DNA of 7,272 bases, from contig SBBU01000162.1 of the NCBI GenBank assembly GCA_005239585.1, positions 1-7,272 on the forward strand, in the 5' to 3' direction. Origin of the DNA: Planctomycetaceae bacterium (lineage in GTDB: Bacteria; Planctomycetota; MHYJ01; SBBU01). The notes beneath the pieces were generated by a model. That model was not told the origin of the DNA. It ran no database searches and saw nothing but the letters and a program-made list of their open reading frames with translations. A program made the translations under genes and the position numbers. Shown here piece by piece: positions 1 through 7,105 of the stretch (positions are counted from its first letter, which is position 1; every line of letters begins with the position of its first letter).

Positions 1-896
1 ACATCCGAATATCCTCCGTTCCAACAATCCACGGCGAACGAATCGTCATGAGGCTTTTGGATAAATCTGCCCGTCTATATGAACTTGAGGAACTCGGTCT
101 TGATGAGGCTGACCATCTCAGACAGGTTAAAAAACTAATCGATGCATCTCACGGAATTGTCCTCGTAACAGGTCCTACAGGAAGTGGCAAGACGACAACC
201 CTCTATGCATCACTCAAGAGGATAAACACGGGTGAAATGAATATCATTACAATCGAAGATCCCATCGAGTATCACCTGCCCGGAATCAGTCAGATCGAAG
301 TGAACTACAAAAAGGGACTAACATTTGCCACGGGATTGAGATCTATAGTGCGGCAGGACCCGGACGTGATAATGGTTGGAGAGATACGAGACATCGAGAC
401 GGCAAGCATTGCAATTCAGTCAGCCCTTACAGGTCACCTTGTATTTAGCACGCTGCACACTAATGATGCACCGGGCGCGGTAACAAGACTTTTGGATCTT
501 GGGGTGGAACCTTACCTTGTTTCCTCTTCAGTGATGGGCGTGATCGCCCAACGACTTGTCAGACGTCTCTGTGATAACTGCAAGGTTCAGACAAATGCAG
601 ATACATATGAACTTGGCCAGATAGGACTTAAAGATATCAAAACTACAATGGTGGGCAAGGGGTGTCCCAAGTGCCTGAATTCCGGTTATTATGACAGGAC
701 TGCTATTTATGAGATTTTGTCGATCGACGACACTACCAGAGACCTGATTATGAACAGGTCAAACTCAAGCATGATAAAAACAAAGGCGATAGAACGGGGC
801 ATGCGTACACTAAGAATGGATGGGGCCAGAAGAGTTGTTGATGGAGTTACAACACCTAATGAGGTGATGCGGGTTACACAGATGGACACTATATAA
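1..896 (+). CDS. gspE: Type II secretion ATPase GspE, C-terminal part (5' end outside window)
   Basis: Cytoplasmic hexameric AAA-like ATPase that powers pseudopilus assembly. The frame is open from the window edge; the first full codon is at position 3 and reads [15 protein letters not shown], a conserved GspE segment, so the ATG at 48 is internal and the gene starts upstream. About 297 residues are visible, against roughly 500 for the family. In order: Walker A GPTGSGKT (171-194), Asp box [10 protein letters not shown] (about 243-272), Walker [10 protein letters not shown] (about 366-392), His box STLHTND (about 447-467), and a zinc module with two CxxC pairs (cysteine codons at 570, 579, 663 and 672; 27 residues between the pairs). 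The C-terminus, with a [16 protein letters not shown] end, is complete. PilB of type IV pili shares these motifs; the downstream G-H-I-J pseudopilin order favours GspE. No key residue is missing in the visible part. Confidence 0.95.
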   Translation, partial: IRISSVPTIHGERIVMRLLDKSARLYELEELGLDEADHLRQVKKLIDASHGIVLVTGPTGSGKTTTLYASLKRINTGEMNIITIEDPIEYHLPGISQIEVNYKKGLTFATGLRSIVRQDPDVIMVGEIRDIETASIAIQSALTGHLVFSTLHTNDAPGAVTRLLDLGVEPYLVSSSVMGVIAQRLVRRLCDNCKVQTNADTYELGQIGLKDIKTTMVGKGCPKCLNSGYYDRTAIYEILSIDDTTRDLIMNRSNSSMIKTKAIERGMRTLRMDGARRVVDGVTTPNEVMRVTQMDTI

Positions 897-907
897 AAAA
901 TTGAAAC

Positions 908-2107
908 ATGCCTGTTTATACATACGAGGCCATAGACGACAAAGGAGACAAACACAGGGGGGTAATAGATGCGGATAGTCCCAAAGAGGCAAGATCAAAG
1001 CTGATAACACGTAAGCTCTTCGTAACACATTTAGAGTCTGCTCTTGCCAAATCTAAACGCCGCTTTGTCTTGTTTCAAAGACGAAATATTCAAGATCTTG
1101 CCATGGTCACAAGACAGCTTGCTACGATGCTGGGCTCAGGAATCCCTCTTACCGGGTGTCTCTCGGCTGTGATAGAGCAGGCAGAAGACAAGACATTAAA
1201 GACAATTCTCCTTGACATTAGAGAAAAAGTCACGCAGGGATCGAGTTTTTCCGAATCGCTGGTTCATCACAGGGGCTATTTTGGCGATTTGTACATAAAC
1301 ATGGTAAGAGCCGGTGAAGCAAGCGGAAATCTCGATGCGGTTATGTACAAAATATCAGACTATTTACTCTCACAGCACAGGATAAATTCCCGCATCTCTG
1401 CAGCGCTTACCTATCCAATTGTGATGATAGTGATAGCCACGATGGTGGTTTTCTTCCTGATAACATTTGTAGTCCCAAAAGTTGTTGCAGTGATTGAGAA
1501 ACAAAAGGCCGCCCTGCCGCTTCCCACATTGATGCTTACTAGGACATCCGATTTTTTGGGCAAGGCATGGCCCTTTTTGATTATAGGTCTAATAGTCCTT
1601 ATTATTATGCTTCGCAGGATATATCGTACAGAAAAGGGACGGCTCTGGTTTGATACTTTTATGCTTGGAATCCCAATCCTTGGCCCGCTCTTTAGAAAGG
1701 CCGCGATATCGAGGTTCTGCATGACTTTTTCCACGCTTCTTGAAAGCGGTCTCCCTGCAGTTGAATCTCTTAGAATAGTTGCCCAGGTCGTAAACAATCA
1801 GGTTATAGCCAGAGTTGTTGAAAAGGCGCGCGCCCGCATTCAGGAGGGAACTGATATCGCAACACCATTTAAAGAGAGCAGGGAATTTCCACCCGTGGTA
1901 TGCTATATGATAACGGTGGGCGAAGAGTCCGGTCAGTTGGATAAACTCCTAAAAAAAATGTCGCAGGCCTATGATGAGGAACTTGAGATACAGGCCCAAA
2001 AGTTGACATCCCTTCTTGAGCCGCTTTTAATCCTTGTAATGGCAGGCATTGTAACATTTATTGTTCTTTCCATACTTTTGCCAATATTACAGATGGGTAA
2101 ATTTTAA
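908..2107 (+). CDS. gspF: Type II secretion inner-membrane platform protein GspF
   Basis: Polytopic inner-membrane protein that couples GspE to pseudopilin assembly. At 399 residues it has the normal family length. The N-terminus MPVYTYEAIDDKGDKHRGVI is the typical GspF start. There are two T2SSF domains, at about residues 65-190 and 268-392, each with the family's G-E-x-S-G-x-L-D motif (GEASGNLD near 136-143, GEESGQLD near 338-345). Hydrophobic segments at about 169-194, 221-236 and 368-395 give the expected three membrane passes. The LPLPT stretch near 203 follows the first pass, as in homologues. It starts 11 bp after gspE with only a weak ribosome binding site, so translational coupling is likely. 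PilC is the type IV pilus paralogue; context decides for GspF. Confidence 0.95.
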   Translation: MPVYTYEAIDDKGDKHRGVIDADSPKEARSKLITRKLFVTHLESALAKSKRRFVLFQRRNIQDLAMVTRQLATMLGSGIPLTGCLSAVIEQAEDKTLKTILLDIREKVTQGSSFSESLVHHRGYFGDLYINMVRAGEASGNLDAVMYKISDYLLSQHRINSRISAALTYPIVMIVIATMVVFFLITFVVPKVVAVIEKQKAALPLPTLMLTRTSDFLGKAWPFLIIGLIVLIIMLRRIYRTEKGRLWFDTFMLGIPILGPLFRKAAISRFCMTFSTLLESGLPAVESLRIVAQVVNNQVIARVVEKARARIQEGTDIATPFKESREFPPVVCYMITVGEESGQLDKLLKKMSQAYDEELEIQAQKLTSLLEPLLILVMAGIVTFIVLSILLPILQMGKF

Positions 2108-2119
2108 AAGGAGATTGAT

Positions 2120-2524
2120 ATGAAAGGCTTTACTCTATTGGAAATAATGATTGTTGTTGTAATTGTCGGTCTGCTCGCAACAGTAACAATCACACAGCTC
2201 AGCGGAAAGACAGATCAGGCAAAATATGAGACTACAAGGGCAAAGCTATCGCAGATTGTAGATAACATTCAGATGTATTTGACTGATTGCAGTAAACTGC
2301 CTGAAAAACTGGAGGATCTTATAGTAATGCCGGGCGGATTAGAAAAAAAATGGCATGGTCCATATCTCAAGGAGAGCTTCGACCTCAAGGATGACTGGGG
2401 TAACGACTTTAATTATCGCAAAATAGATGAGAGAAAGTTTGAGGTCATAAGCTACGCTGCAGATGGAAAAGAGGGAGGAGAAGAATTTTCAGAGGATCTC
2501 GTCTATCCACCGAGAAAGAAATAA
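2120..2524 (+). CDS. gspG: Major pseudopilin GspG
   Basis: Major subunit of the periplasmic pseudopilus; 134 residues, normal for the family. The start is fixed by AAGGAG at 2108-2113, six bases upstream. This gives a leader of only three residues (MKG). Prepilin peptidase would cut after Gly3, leaving Phe+1 and the conserved Glu+5 in FTLLEIMIVVVIVGLLA, a hydrophobic helix that anchors and then packs in the fibre. The C-terminal half has the GspG pattern: WHGPYL, DDWGNDFNYR, then SYAADGKEGGEEF, the loop that binds calcium in characterised GspG proteins. The gene lies 12 bp after gspF. The calcium role is family knowledge; acidic residues are present in the loop, but the exact ligands were not checked. 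Confidence 0.95.
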   Translation: MKGFTLLEIMIVVVIVGLLATVTITQLSGKTDQAKYETTRAKLSQIVDNIQMYLTDCSKLPEKLEDLIVMPGGLEKKWHGPYLKESFDLKDDWGNDFNYRKIDERKFEVISYAADGKEGGEEFSEDLVYPPRKK

Positions 2525-2550
2525 ATTCACCACTTTCCATAGGGTATTGT

Positions 2551-3126
2551 ATGAAAGCACAGCACGAATATATCAAGATGAAAGCAGAAGGATTCAAATG
2601 TTCCAACGGATTTACATTGCTGGAGTTAATAATTGTCATTTTTGTATTGAGCTTACTTTTTACAGTCTCTATAACGAGCATTGATCATATGGTCCCAAGA
2701 TATCGTCTTCGGGCAGGGCAGAGAGAGGTGGCTGACATGGTAAAAATTGCCAAGGCAAAGGCTGCTTCATTATCCAAGGATGTCTACATCCAATATGATC
2801 TCTCGAATAATGATTACTGGCTTTTGGTCCCCTTCGAAAGAGAAAAGGATGAAAAAAAATGGGTAGAGTATGAATCAGCATTCTACAAGAAACTTCCTGA
2901 TGGTATAGAATTTAAAGATTTGATCCTTCCAATTGAAAAGGGGGCAAAGGTTGACAAGGGAATTCATACGATAACGTTCTCTCCATTCGGCTACTCAGGG
3001 TATCATATCGTGAATTTAAGAGGGGAGGGTGATTCTGTGGCATCGATCAAAGTTAACGGGCTCACAGGGGCTGTCTATTACTATGAAGAATATAAAGATC
3101 AGGAGATGCTGTTGAAAGATGAATAA
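2551..3126 (+). CDS. gspH: Minor pseudopilin GspH
   Basis: Minor pseudopilin of 191 residues with a class-III signal: cleavage after Gly20, Phe+1 and Glu+5 (FTLLELIIVIFVLSLLF), then a long helix with basic and acidic residues (RLRAGQREVADMVKIAKAKA) and a soluble beta-rich domain. The helix wording and the position between gspG and gspI indicate GspH (GspH/FimT-like). The chosen start has only a weak AGGG at 2541-2544; an in-frame ATG at 2578 would give an 11-residue leader. Both yield the same mature protein. The gene starts 26 bp after gspG and overlaps gspI by 8 bp. FimT-like type IV minor pilins share the fold, but the operon supports T2SS. Confidence 0.85.
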   Translation: MKAQHEYIKMKAEGFKCSNGFTLLELIIVIFVLSLLFTVSITSIDHMVPRYRLRAGQREVADMVKIAKAKAASLSKDVYIQYDLSNNDYWLLVPFEREKDEKKWVEYESAFYKKLPDGIEFKDLILPIEKGAKVDKGIHTITFSPFGYSGYHIVNLRGEGDSVASIKVNGLTGAVYYYEEYKDQEMLLKDE

Positions 3127-3553
3127 TATGCAGGCTCAACGTTCAATCTGCCAACAAGGGTGGAAAGGCTTTACACTTGTAGAGGTGATGCTTGCAATTG
3201 CCATTATTGGGATTACAGTTGTTGTCCTGTTGGGCAGGAGGACTGACATCATAGAAGAGGCAAGATTATCACGAGATCTGAGGCAGATATGGGTGGAGGC
3301 AATAAGATCCGCATCCGAGTCCGAGGTGGAACTCAAGAAGCAAAAAGATCAATCTCTTCCATTTGAATTCAACCTAGAACGGGGAATAGCAAGGGTTGAG
3401 GAGGTAGAGGTGGAAACATCGGAGAAATGGGAGCAGGATAAGGAGCCAAGGATAAAAAAGATCTGGCGTATAACGGTTCCTGTTCTGGATCAATCAGGTC
3501 TACCCATTTTGGAACGTTCTGTTGTTTATTATTATTTCCCAAGGCCGAAATGA
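3119..3553 (+). CDS. gspI: Minor pseudopilin GspI
   Basis: Minor pseudopilin thought to nucleate the tip complex with GspJ and GspK. It has 144 residues. The leader ends WKG; cleavage after Gly17 leaves FTLVEVMLAIAIIGITVVVLL with Glu+5. The FTLVEVMLAIAI segment is characteristic of GspI. The soluble domain is short and charged, with a helix around residues 42-75. The ATG at 3119 overlaps the end of gspH by 8 bp; an in-frame ATG at 3128 just past the gspH stop is an alternative and does not change the mature protein. The 3' end overlaps gspJ by ATGA, a sign of coupled translation. Identity as GspI rests on the N-terminal helix, size and gene order. Confidence 0.87.
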   Translation: MNNMQAQRSICQQGWKGFTLVEVMLAIAIIGITVVVLLGRRTDIIEEARLSRDLRQIWVEAIRSASESEVELKKQKDQSLPFEFNLERGIARVEEVEVETSEKWEQDKEPRIKKIWRITVPVLDQSGLPILERSVVYYYFPRPK

Positions 3554-4221
3554 ACAAATATAGGGTGATTTTGAGCAGTATTGGCATGTCTAAAAAACAT
3601 AATTCTGGTTATACGCTGTTAGAGGTTGTGATAACATTATCCATAGTTGTTCTCATATTAGCAGCTATGTATTCTGTGTTGGTTACAACTGTGACTGCCC
3701 AGCAGAAGATGGAGGAATTATGGGAATCGACTTCCATTGCCCCCTCGATACTTGTGCAAATAATTCAGGATTTGGAATCTCTGACAATTCCTGATAATGA
3801 CAAGGCCTACTTTCTCGGTGTGGATGGTCAGGATTCAGTGCGAGACACTGATAGAATCGATTTTATATCGACCACACTTGCGATAAGCACAGAGGAAAGC
3901 AAACCCAAATTTTCAACCCTGAATGAAATAGGCTATATTTTAAAGCGCAACGAACGCGATCCATCGTTTTACGTCCTTTATAGGCGCCACCAAACCAATG
4001 TCGACGACGAGCCGTTGAAAGGGGGCCACCTTCAGGAAATATACGACAAGGTCGTAGGGCTTAACCTCAAGTATTACGATGGAAAGGAGTGGCAGAACAG
4101 CTGGGACAGCAAGGAGAAGAAGGGCCTCCCCGATGCGCTAAGGATTGATCTTACACTGCCAAGCAAGGACGCAGATATCCCAGAGCAACCATTCACCACC
4201 ATCTTCTCGTTTGTCAAGTGA
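3550..4221 (+). CDS. gspJ: Minor pseudopilin GspJ
   Basis: Tip minor pseudopilin of 223 residues, usual for GspJ. Cleavage after Gly20 leaves Tyr+1 and Glu+5 (YTLLEVVITLSIVVLILAA); Tyr in place of the common Phe+1 is tolerated in the family. The soluble domain carries GspJ-type wording: QDLESLTI, then DRIDFISTT, GYILKRN, and near the end LKYYDGKEWQNSWDS followed by LPDALRIDLTL, the typical W-x(2,3)-W then L-P stretch. It starts in the ATGA overlap with gspI, with AAGG at 3541-3544; Met13 (3586) is an alternative start. It is the last secretion gene in the window. A stem-loop follows its stop codon directly, and no gspK is found downstream. Confidence 0.9.
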   Translation: MNKYRVILSSIGMSKKHNSGYTLLEVVITLSIVVLILAAMYSVLVTTVTAQQKMEELWESTSIAPSILVQIIQDLESLTIPDNDKAYFLGVDGQDSVRDTDRIDFISTTLAISTEESKPKFSTLNEIGYILKRNERDPSFYVLYRRHQTNVDDEPLKGGHLQEIYDKVVGLNLKYYDGKEWQNSWDSKEKKGLPDALRIDLTLPSKDADIPEQPFTTIFSFVK

Positions 4222-4225
4222 AGCG
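4216..4225. repeat. Direct repeat AAGTGAAGCG, copy 1
   Basis: Exact 10-base direct repeat of 4451-4460, 235 bp apart. This copy contains the last codon and stop of gspJ (AAG TGA) plus AGCG. The two copies bracket the stem-loop and the 60-codon gene. It may be chance, helped by the shared AAG TGA ending, or the trace of an insertion. Confidence 0.5.
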
Positions 4226-4258
4226 ATCTTGACGCAGGATGATTTTCCGCGTCAAGAT
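4226..4258 (+). repeat. Stem-loop after gspJ, no U-tract
   Basis: ATCTTGACGC (4226-4235) and GCGTCAAGAT (4249-4258) are perfect 10-base inverted arms. Inside them GGA (4237-4239) pairs with TCC (4246-4248) past one bulged A, leaving the six-base loop TGATTT. The structure begins four bases after the gspJ stop and ends 15 bases before the ATG at 4274. No T run follows, so it is not a standard intrinsic terminator. It could stabilise the 3' end of the gsp mRNA, attenuate translation of the next gene, or be a dyad for a DNA-binding protein. Confidence 0.7.
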
Positions 4259-4273
4259 GTGGATACTAGATTC

Positions 4274-4456
4274 ATGGGACAAGTGAAGGATCCTGTACAA
4301 GAAATTCGTGAGATCAGAGATCGGATATCAGAAGAGGTCAAGGACCTGTCATTTCAAGAGCTTCGTGAGAGATACATTAGGGTTACGGAGGAACTCCGCA
4401 AGGGGTACGGTCTTGATCTTCGTATCAGGTTCAAACCGCCAAGGAAAAAAAAGTGA
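4274..4456 (+). CDS. Small charged protein, antitoxin-like (hypothetical)
   Basis: A 60-codon frame starting MGQVKDPVQEIREIRDRISE and ending in a basic tail, KPPRKKK. The pattern (D-P-x-x-E-x-R-x-I-R-D at the start, a second helix LSFQELRERYIRVTEELRK, then a short basic end) resembles small proteins often found beside PIN-type toxins; this is a resemblance from memory, not a search. It has no cysteines, signal peptide or membrane segment and is probably almost all helical. No clear ribosome binding site precedes the ATG. GTG at 4259 and other codons further upstream are in frame, and the frame stays open back into gspJ, so the start is uncertain. No toxin-like partner is visible in the window. 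It lies 52 bp after gspJ, where gspK would normally be, but it is far too short and too different to be gspK. Confidence 0.6.
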   Translation: MGQVKDPVQEIREIRDRISEEVKDLSFQELRERYIRVTEELRKGYGLDLRIRFKPPRKKK

Positions 4457-4460
4457 AGCG
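4451..4460. repeat. Direct repeat AAGTGAAGCG, copy 2
   Basis: Second exact copy of the 4216-4225 repeat. It contains the last codon and stop of the 60-codon gene. It is followed 10 bp later by a TTGTCAA motif, while copy 1 overlaps a TTGTCAA motif (4211-4217). Confidence 0.5.
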
Positions 4461-4470
4461 GGTTATGGAT

Positions 4471-4491
4471 TTGTCAAAAACCTGTTGACAA
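4471..4491. promoter_or_regulatory. Dyad overlapping the -35 box, possible operator
   Basis: TTGTCAA (4471-4477) and TTGACAA (4485-4491) form a perfect 7-base inverted repeat with a 7-base spacer. The right arm contains the whole -35 hexamer of the promoter for the secreted-protein gene. A dimeric regulator bound here would compete with RNA polymerase. This is inference from position and symmetry; no known operator is recognised. Confidence 0.45.
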
Positions 4492-4512
4492 GTCTGTGTT
4501 TCCTCGTAAAAT
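4485..4512 (+). promoter_or_regulatory. Sigma70-type promoter for the secreted toroid-protein gene
   Basis: TTGACA (4485-4490), a 16-base spacer, then TAAAAT (4507-4512). The -35 is a perfect consensus and the -10 differs from TATAAT at one position. Transcription would start near 4519-4522, giving a leader of about 60 bases with a strong GGAGG (4571-4575) six bases before the ATG at 4582. This suggests the downstream gene can be expressed apart from the gsp operon. Confidence 0.6.
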
Positions 4513-4581
4513 ATAGCATACTCTGAGGGTTTTTGTATAGGAGCCATACTAAACTATTAGATTTTTGTGTGGAGGTAAATT

Positions 4582-5703
4582 ATGTTTAAACTAGCTTCAG
4601 TTTCTCTGATGCTGTGCCTTGTGGTTGTGCTTAAAGGAGCAGATTTTGGGAGGAATCAGGACAAGATCGAACATAGCAGCAAATGTCCGAATGAATGCAA
4701 GACATGCGATGCAGCTGTAGCCAAGGCCCTCAAGTTTGTCGTATCTTACAACTATGAGAAGGACAATATCTATGAGCGAATATACAACATTGGCATGAAG
4801 GGACTGGCACTCTTGGCTAGCGGGTCAACGACCAAGAGTGGCCCACATCAAAAAGAGATTAATGAGACGATAAAGATAATAACCAAGCAGCTCGAAGGAA
4901 ATACCTGGCAGATAGATCCAGCCACTATGTTTCTAGCCCACATTTATCAGACCGACAAGTCTGCTGAGGTTAAGAAAACGCTTGAAAAGGCGCGTGATAT
5001 TCTTACAAGGGATCAGGTCGATGATGGTGGTTGGGCCTATAGGAGTCCTATGAAAGGTAAGGGCATGAGCGCCACGTTCTTCACTAATACTTCCTTGGTC
5101 GCACTCCTGACTCTCAAGCATGTAGGAATCGATGTGGACGAAAAGGTATTGGAAAAAGCTCGCGGTTTCTATACAAAGCGTGGAAAAGAGGATGGCAGTT
5201 ACGGATACAACTACCTGAATGAGAAGATAAATATCCCAAAGGGAGGAAAGGGATCTGATTGCAGCGTGGTGACCTCACAGCAGGACGTCGGACGTACCAT
5301 GCTCGCCGCATGGGTGATGCAGCTATTGGGGCTGTGTGGAAGCGAAAAGAACAAGAAGGCAAAAGAGTATGTGGATAAGAGATTTGATGAACTCGACATC
5401 TCGCTTGACGGCCCCTCATACCACCTGTTCTGGGGGGCCCTAACAAGTTACTACGGCGACGAAAAGGGCTGGTGGAAGAAGTATAACGATACGTATAGAG
5501 ACTTGTTGCTTAAATCACAGAAGGAGGATGGGGGCATTTTTTACATACCTGACAGTAAACGGGATGGATACAAATTTCTCAACATTTGGGATGGCTGGAA
5601 AAACCAGTGTTTGGCAAGTCATACGACGCCCCAGTATATCGTGGTCCTGCAGCTTCACAAGGGACACCTAATGTTTGGAAAGTTCAAGCAAGATACAAAG
5701 TGA
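4582..5703 (+). CDS. Exported prenyltransferase/squalene-oxidase repeat (alpha-alpha toroid) protein
   Basis: A 373-residue protein. The N-terminus has one Lys and then a hydrophobic stretch to about residue 19, consistent with a Sec signal peptide or N-terminal anchor; Cys12 is not in a good lipobox. A cysteine cluster CPNECKTC (35-42) follows. The rest is paired helices with Gly/Asp-rich turns of the terpene-cyclase/prenyltransferase repeat type: QVDDGGWAY (145-153), KEDGSYGYN (202-210), SQKEDGGIFY (312-321), with helices such as TSLVALLTLKHVG and RTMLAAWVMQLLG between. The SHC-type DxDD catalytic motif and the zinc ligands of protein prenyltransferases are not evident, so it is probably a binding or structural protein; function unknown. 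GGAGG at 4571-4575 fixes the start, and it has its own promoter. The C-terminus, with SHTTPQYIVVLQLH, looks like a natural last helix. It ends 21 bp before the convergent transposase stop. Confidence 0.75.
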   Translation: MFKLASVSLMLCLVVVLKGADFGRNQDKIEHSSKCPNECKTCDAAVAKALKFVVSYNYEKDNIYERIYNIGMKGLALLASGSTTKSGPHQKEINETIKIITKQLEGNTWQIDPATMFLAHIYQTDKSAEVKKTLEKARDILTRDQVDDGGWAYRSPMKGKGMSATFFTNTSLVALLTLKHVGIDVDEKVLEKARGFYTKRGKEDGSYGYNYLNEKINIPKGGKGSDCSVVTSQQDVGRTMLAAWVMQLLGLCGSEKNKKAKEYVDKRFDELDISLDGPSYHLFWGALTSYYGDEKGWWKKYNDTYRDLLLKSQKEDGGIFYIPDSKRDGYKFLNIWDGWKNQCLASHTTPQYIVVLQLHKGHLMFGKFKQDTK

Positions 5704-5724
5704 TGTGTCCCCAATGGCGGTGAA

Positions 5725-7103
5725 TTAAGCATCAACTTCTGCTAAACGTTTTACTCTCCAGAGGGTCCGTGACATTCGTAGATGCGGATAATGTTTCCAT
5801 TCACGGGAGATGGCACGCGGTTCCATTCGACCTGGACGAATGTCAATCTCACAACTCGCAATGGCATCCAAAAGCCGCTGATATAGTAAGGGCAAGCTCC
5901 AGGTCGGTGCAGCACCCATACGATGAGAAAAGGTCATCATCCAACGAGCGGCATTTAGAAAACTAATCTGCGTAGCTTTCTTGCTGTGCTTCTGCGCCGC
6001 CTCATATATCAGCAAATGCACAAGCTGATATGCCAGAACATGTGCAGCAAATTCCTTATAGATGTTATCCACAGTTTTACTCCGAAGTACATCAGCATGA
6101 AAATGCTGCTTAAATTCCATGTAGCTGGTTTCGTTCTGCCAGCGTTTGTGATAAAGATTAGCCAATGATTTCTCAGGAAACCGTTTGGGGTTCTCCAGCG
6201 ATGTTACAAACCACTCGGTTACTATCTCTTTGGAGGGTGTTTTCCACGTGGCTTTGAAGATACGCATACGAACCTTATCAGGCAGCCAGGGATCTATTCG
6301 CCTAGCTGGTTTGCTCATGGGAATTTCAGTGATAAAGTCATCTTGGCCAAGGCGTTTTATAACAGGAAGGTTTTTCACGATCAGTCGTCCGGTTTTCCGC
6401 ATGACAAAATTAGTGCTACGGGCTTTTAATCTTGCCAATGTGGGGCTTCCAGAGAATCTGCGGTCAGCAAGAAGTAGATCGTTTGAGCCAAGATGCTCCA
6501 AAAGTAACCGGGATGTCTTGTCTTCTCCCGGATCAAAAGGCCCATAGGTATAATCTAGGATTAATGAGGTGTCCACGCTTAACATAACCGCAACAGTAGC
6601 CAGAGGATAACGCACAGCGGTGGTGCGGGCTTTATGAGCACCGAAATGCTCGAACAACTCGGATTCTCTGGGCATGGAGACAGTGGAGCAGTCCAGCGCA
6701 CAAAGTCTAAATCCCTTCCATGTGGGCAAGTTTCCGGGTCTTGCTACAAGCTTTCTTAGCCAGACTTTCAAGTACTTTACGTGGCAGTCGCTTTCTGGCA
6801 TGGGTCAAGCCTGATGCGTTTGCTCTATCCAGTGCCATTTCGGGATAATCGGCAACCAACGGTGTCCACAATTCCTGCCATGTGGCGGTGAAAGAACTCT
6901 CACGCCCTATGGCTTGGGCTAGAAAATGAAACACCGTCACAACTGGTCCGTAGATTCGCTCACGAAATCGATGGTCACTAGTCTTACAAGCTTCCATAAT
7001 CTGCTGATCGCTTAGCATTTCTCTAAGAGCGACCAGCGGTGACTCTCAGCATTTGTCGAATTTCCTCAAGTGTGACATTTCGATGGGCGATAGGTATAGA
7101 CAT
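5725..7103 (-). pseudogene. IS4-family DDE transposase, broken by two frame disruptions
   Basis: The start at 7103 has AAGGAGG five bases upstream and reads MSIPIAHRNVTLEEIRQML, but that frame stops at 7023-7025 after 26 codons. The second frame is open from 7045 (ESPLVALREMLSDQQIM) to the stop at 6707-6709. The third frame carries the catalytic core and ends at 5725. Joined, they give about 458 residues, normal for IS4 transposases. Visible residues: first Asp in ALDCSTVSMPRE (codon near 6693), second Asp in LLLADRRFSG (near 6465), Glu (near 6132) in YHKRWQNETSYMEFK, which matches the family signature Y-(2)-R-(3)-E-(6)-K. The joins fit a lost 2-base unit in an AG repeat (7043-7046) and one extra A in an AAA run (6752-6754). 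Decay or sequencing error are both possible; the core itself is intact. Confidence 0.85.
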
Positions 7104-7105
7104 AC

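Noticed and set aside
48..50. ATG at 48 as the start of the ATPase gene
   Set aside because: The same frame is open to the window edge and encodes conserved GspE sequence before this codon, so it is an internal methionine.
2445..2684. Overlapping open frames across the gspG-gspH junction
   Set aside because: Both adjoining genes have conserved pilin-like N-termini in their own frames; the extra frames match nothing and lack start signals.
4226..4258. Intrinsic terminator of the gsp operon
   Set aside because: The stem is good but GTGGATACT follows it rather than a T run, so a classical terminator is not supported.
4145..4273. Upstream extension of the small gene into gspJ from ATG 4145
   Set aside because: The extension overlaps conserved gspJ coding sequence in another frame and reads as low-quality protein (HCQARTQISQSNHSPPSS); ATG 4274 begins the coherent helical part.
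5128..5142. DVDE as a squalene-cyclase DxDD catalytic motif in the toroid protein
   Set aside because: The last residue is Glu, it falls in a helix-linking segment (IDVDEK), and the surrounding family pattern is absent.
5114..5446. - strand open frame opposite the toroid-protein gene
   Set aside because: It is rich in Arg, Pro, Ser and His as expected of a shadow frame, and the + strand gene has a clear start, signal sequence and repeats.
5769..6547. Open + strand frames opposite the transposase
   Set aside because: They lie entirely antisense to a recognisable transposase, have no family-like sequence and no ribosome binding sites.
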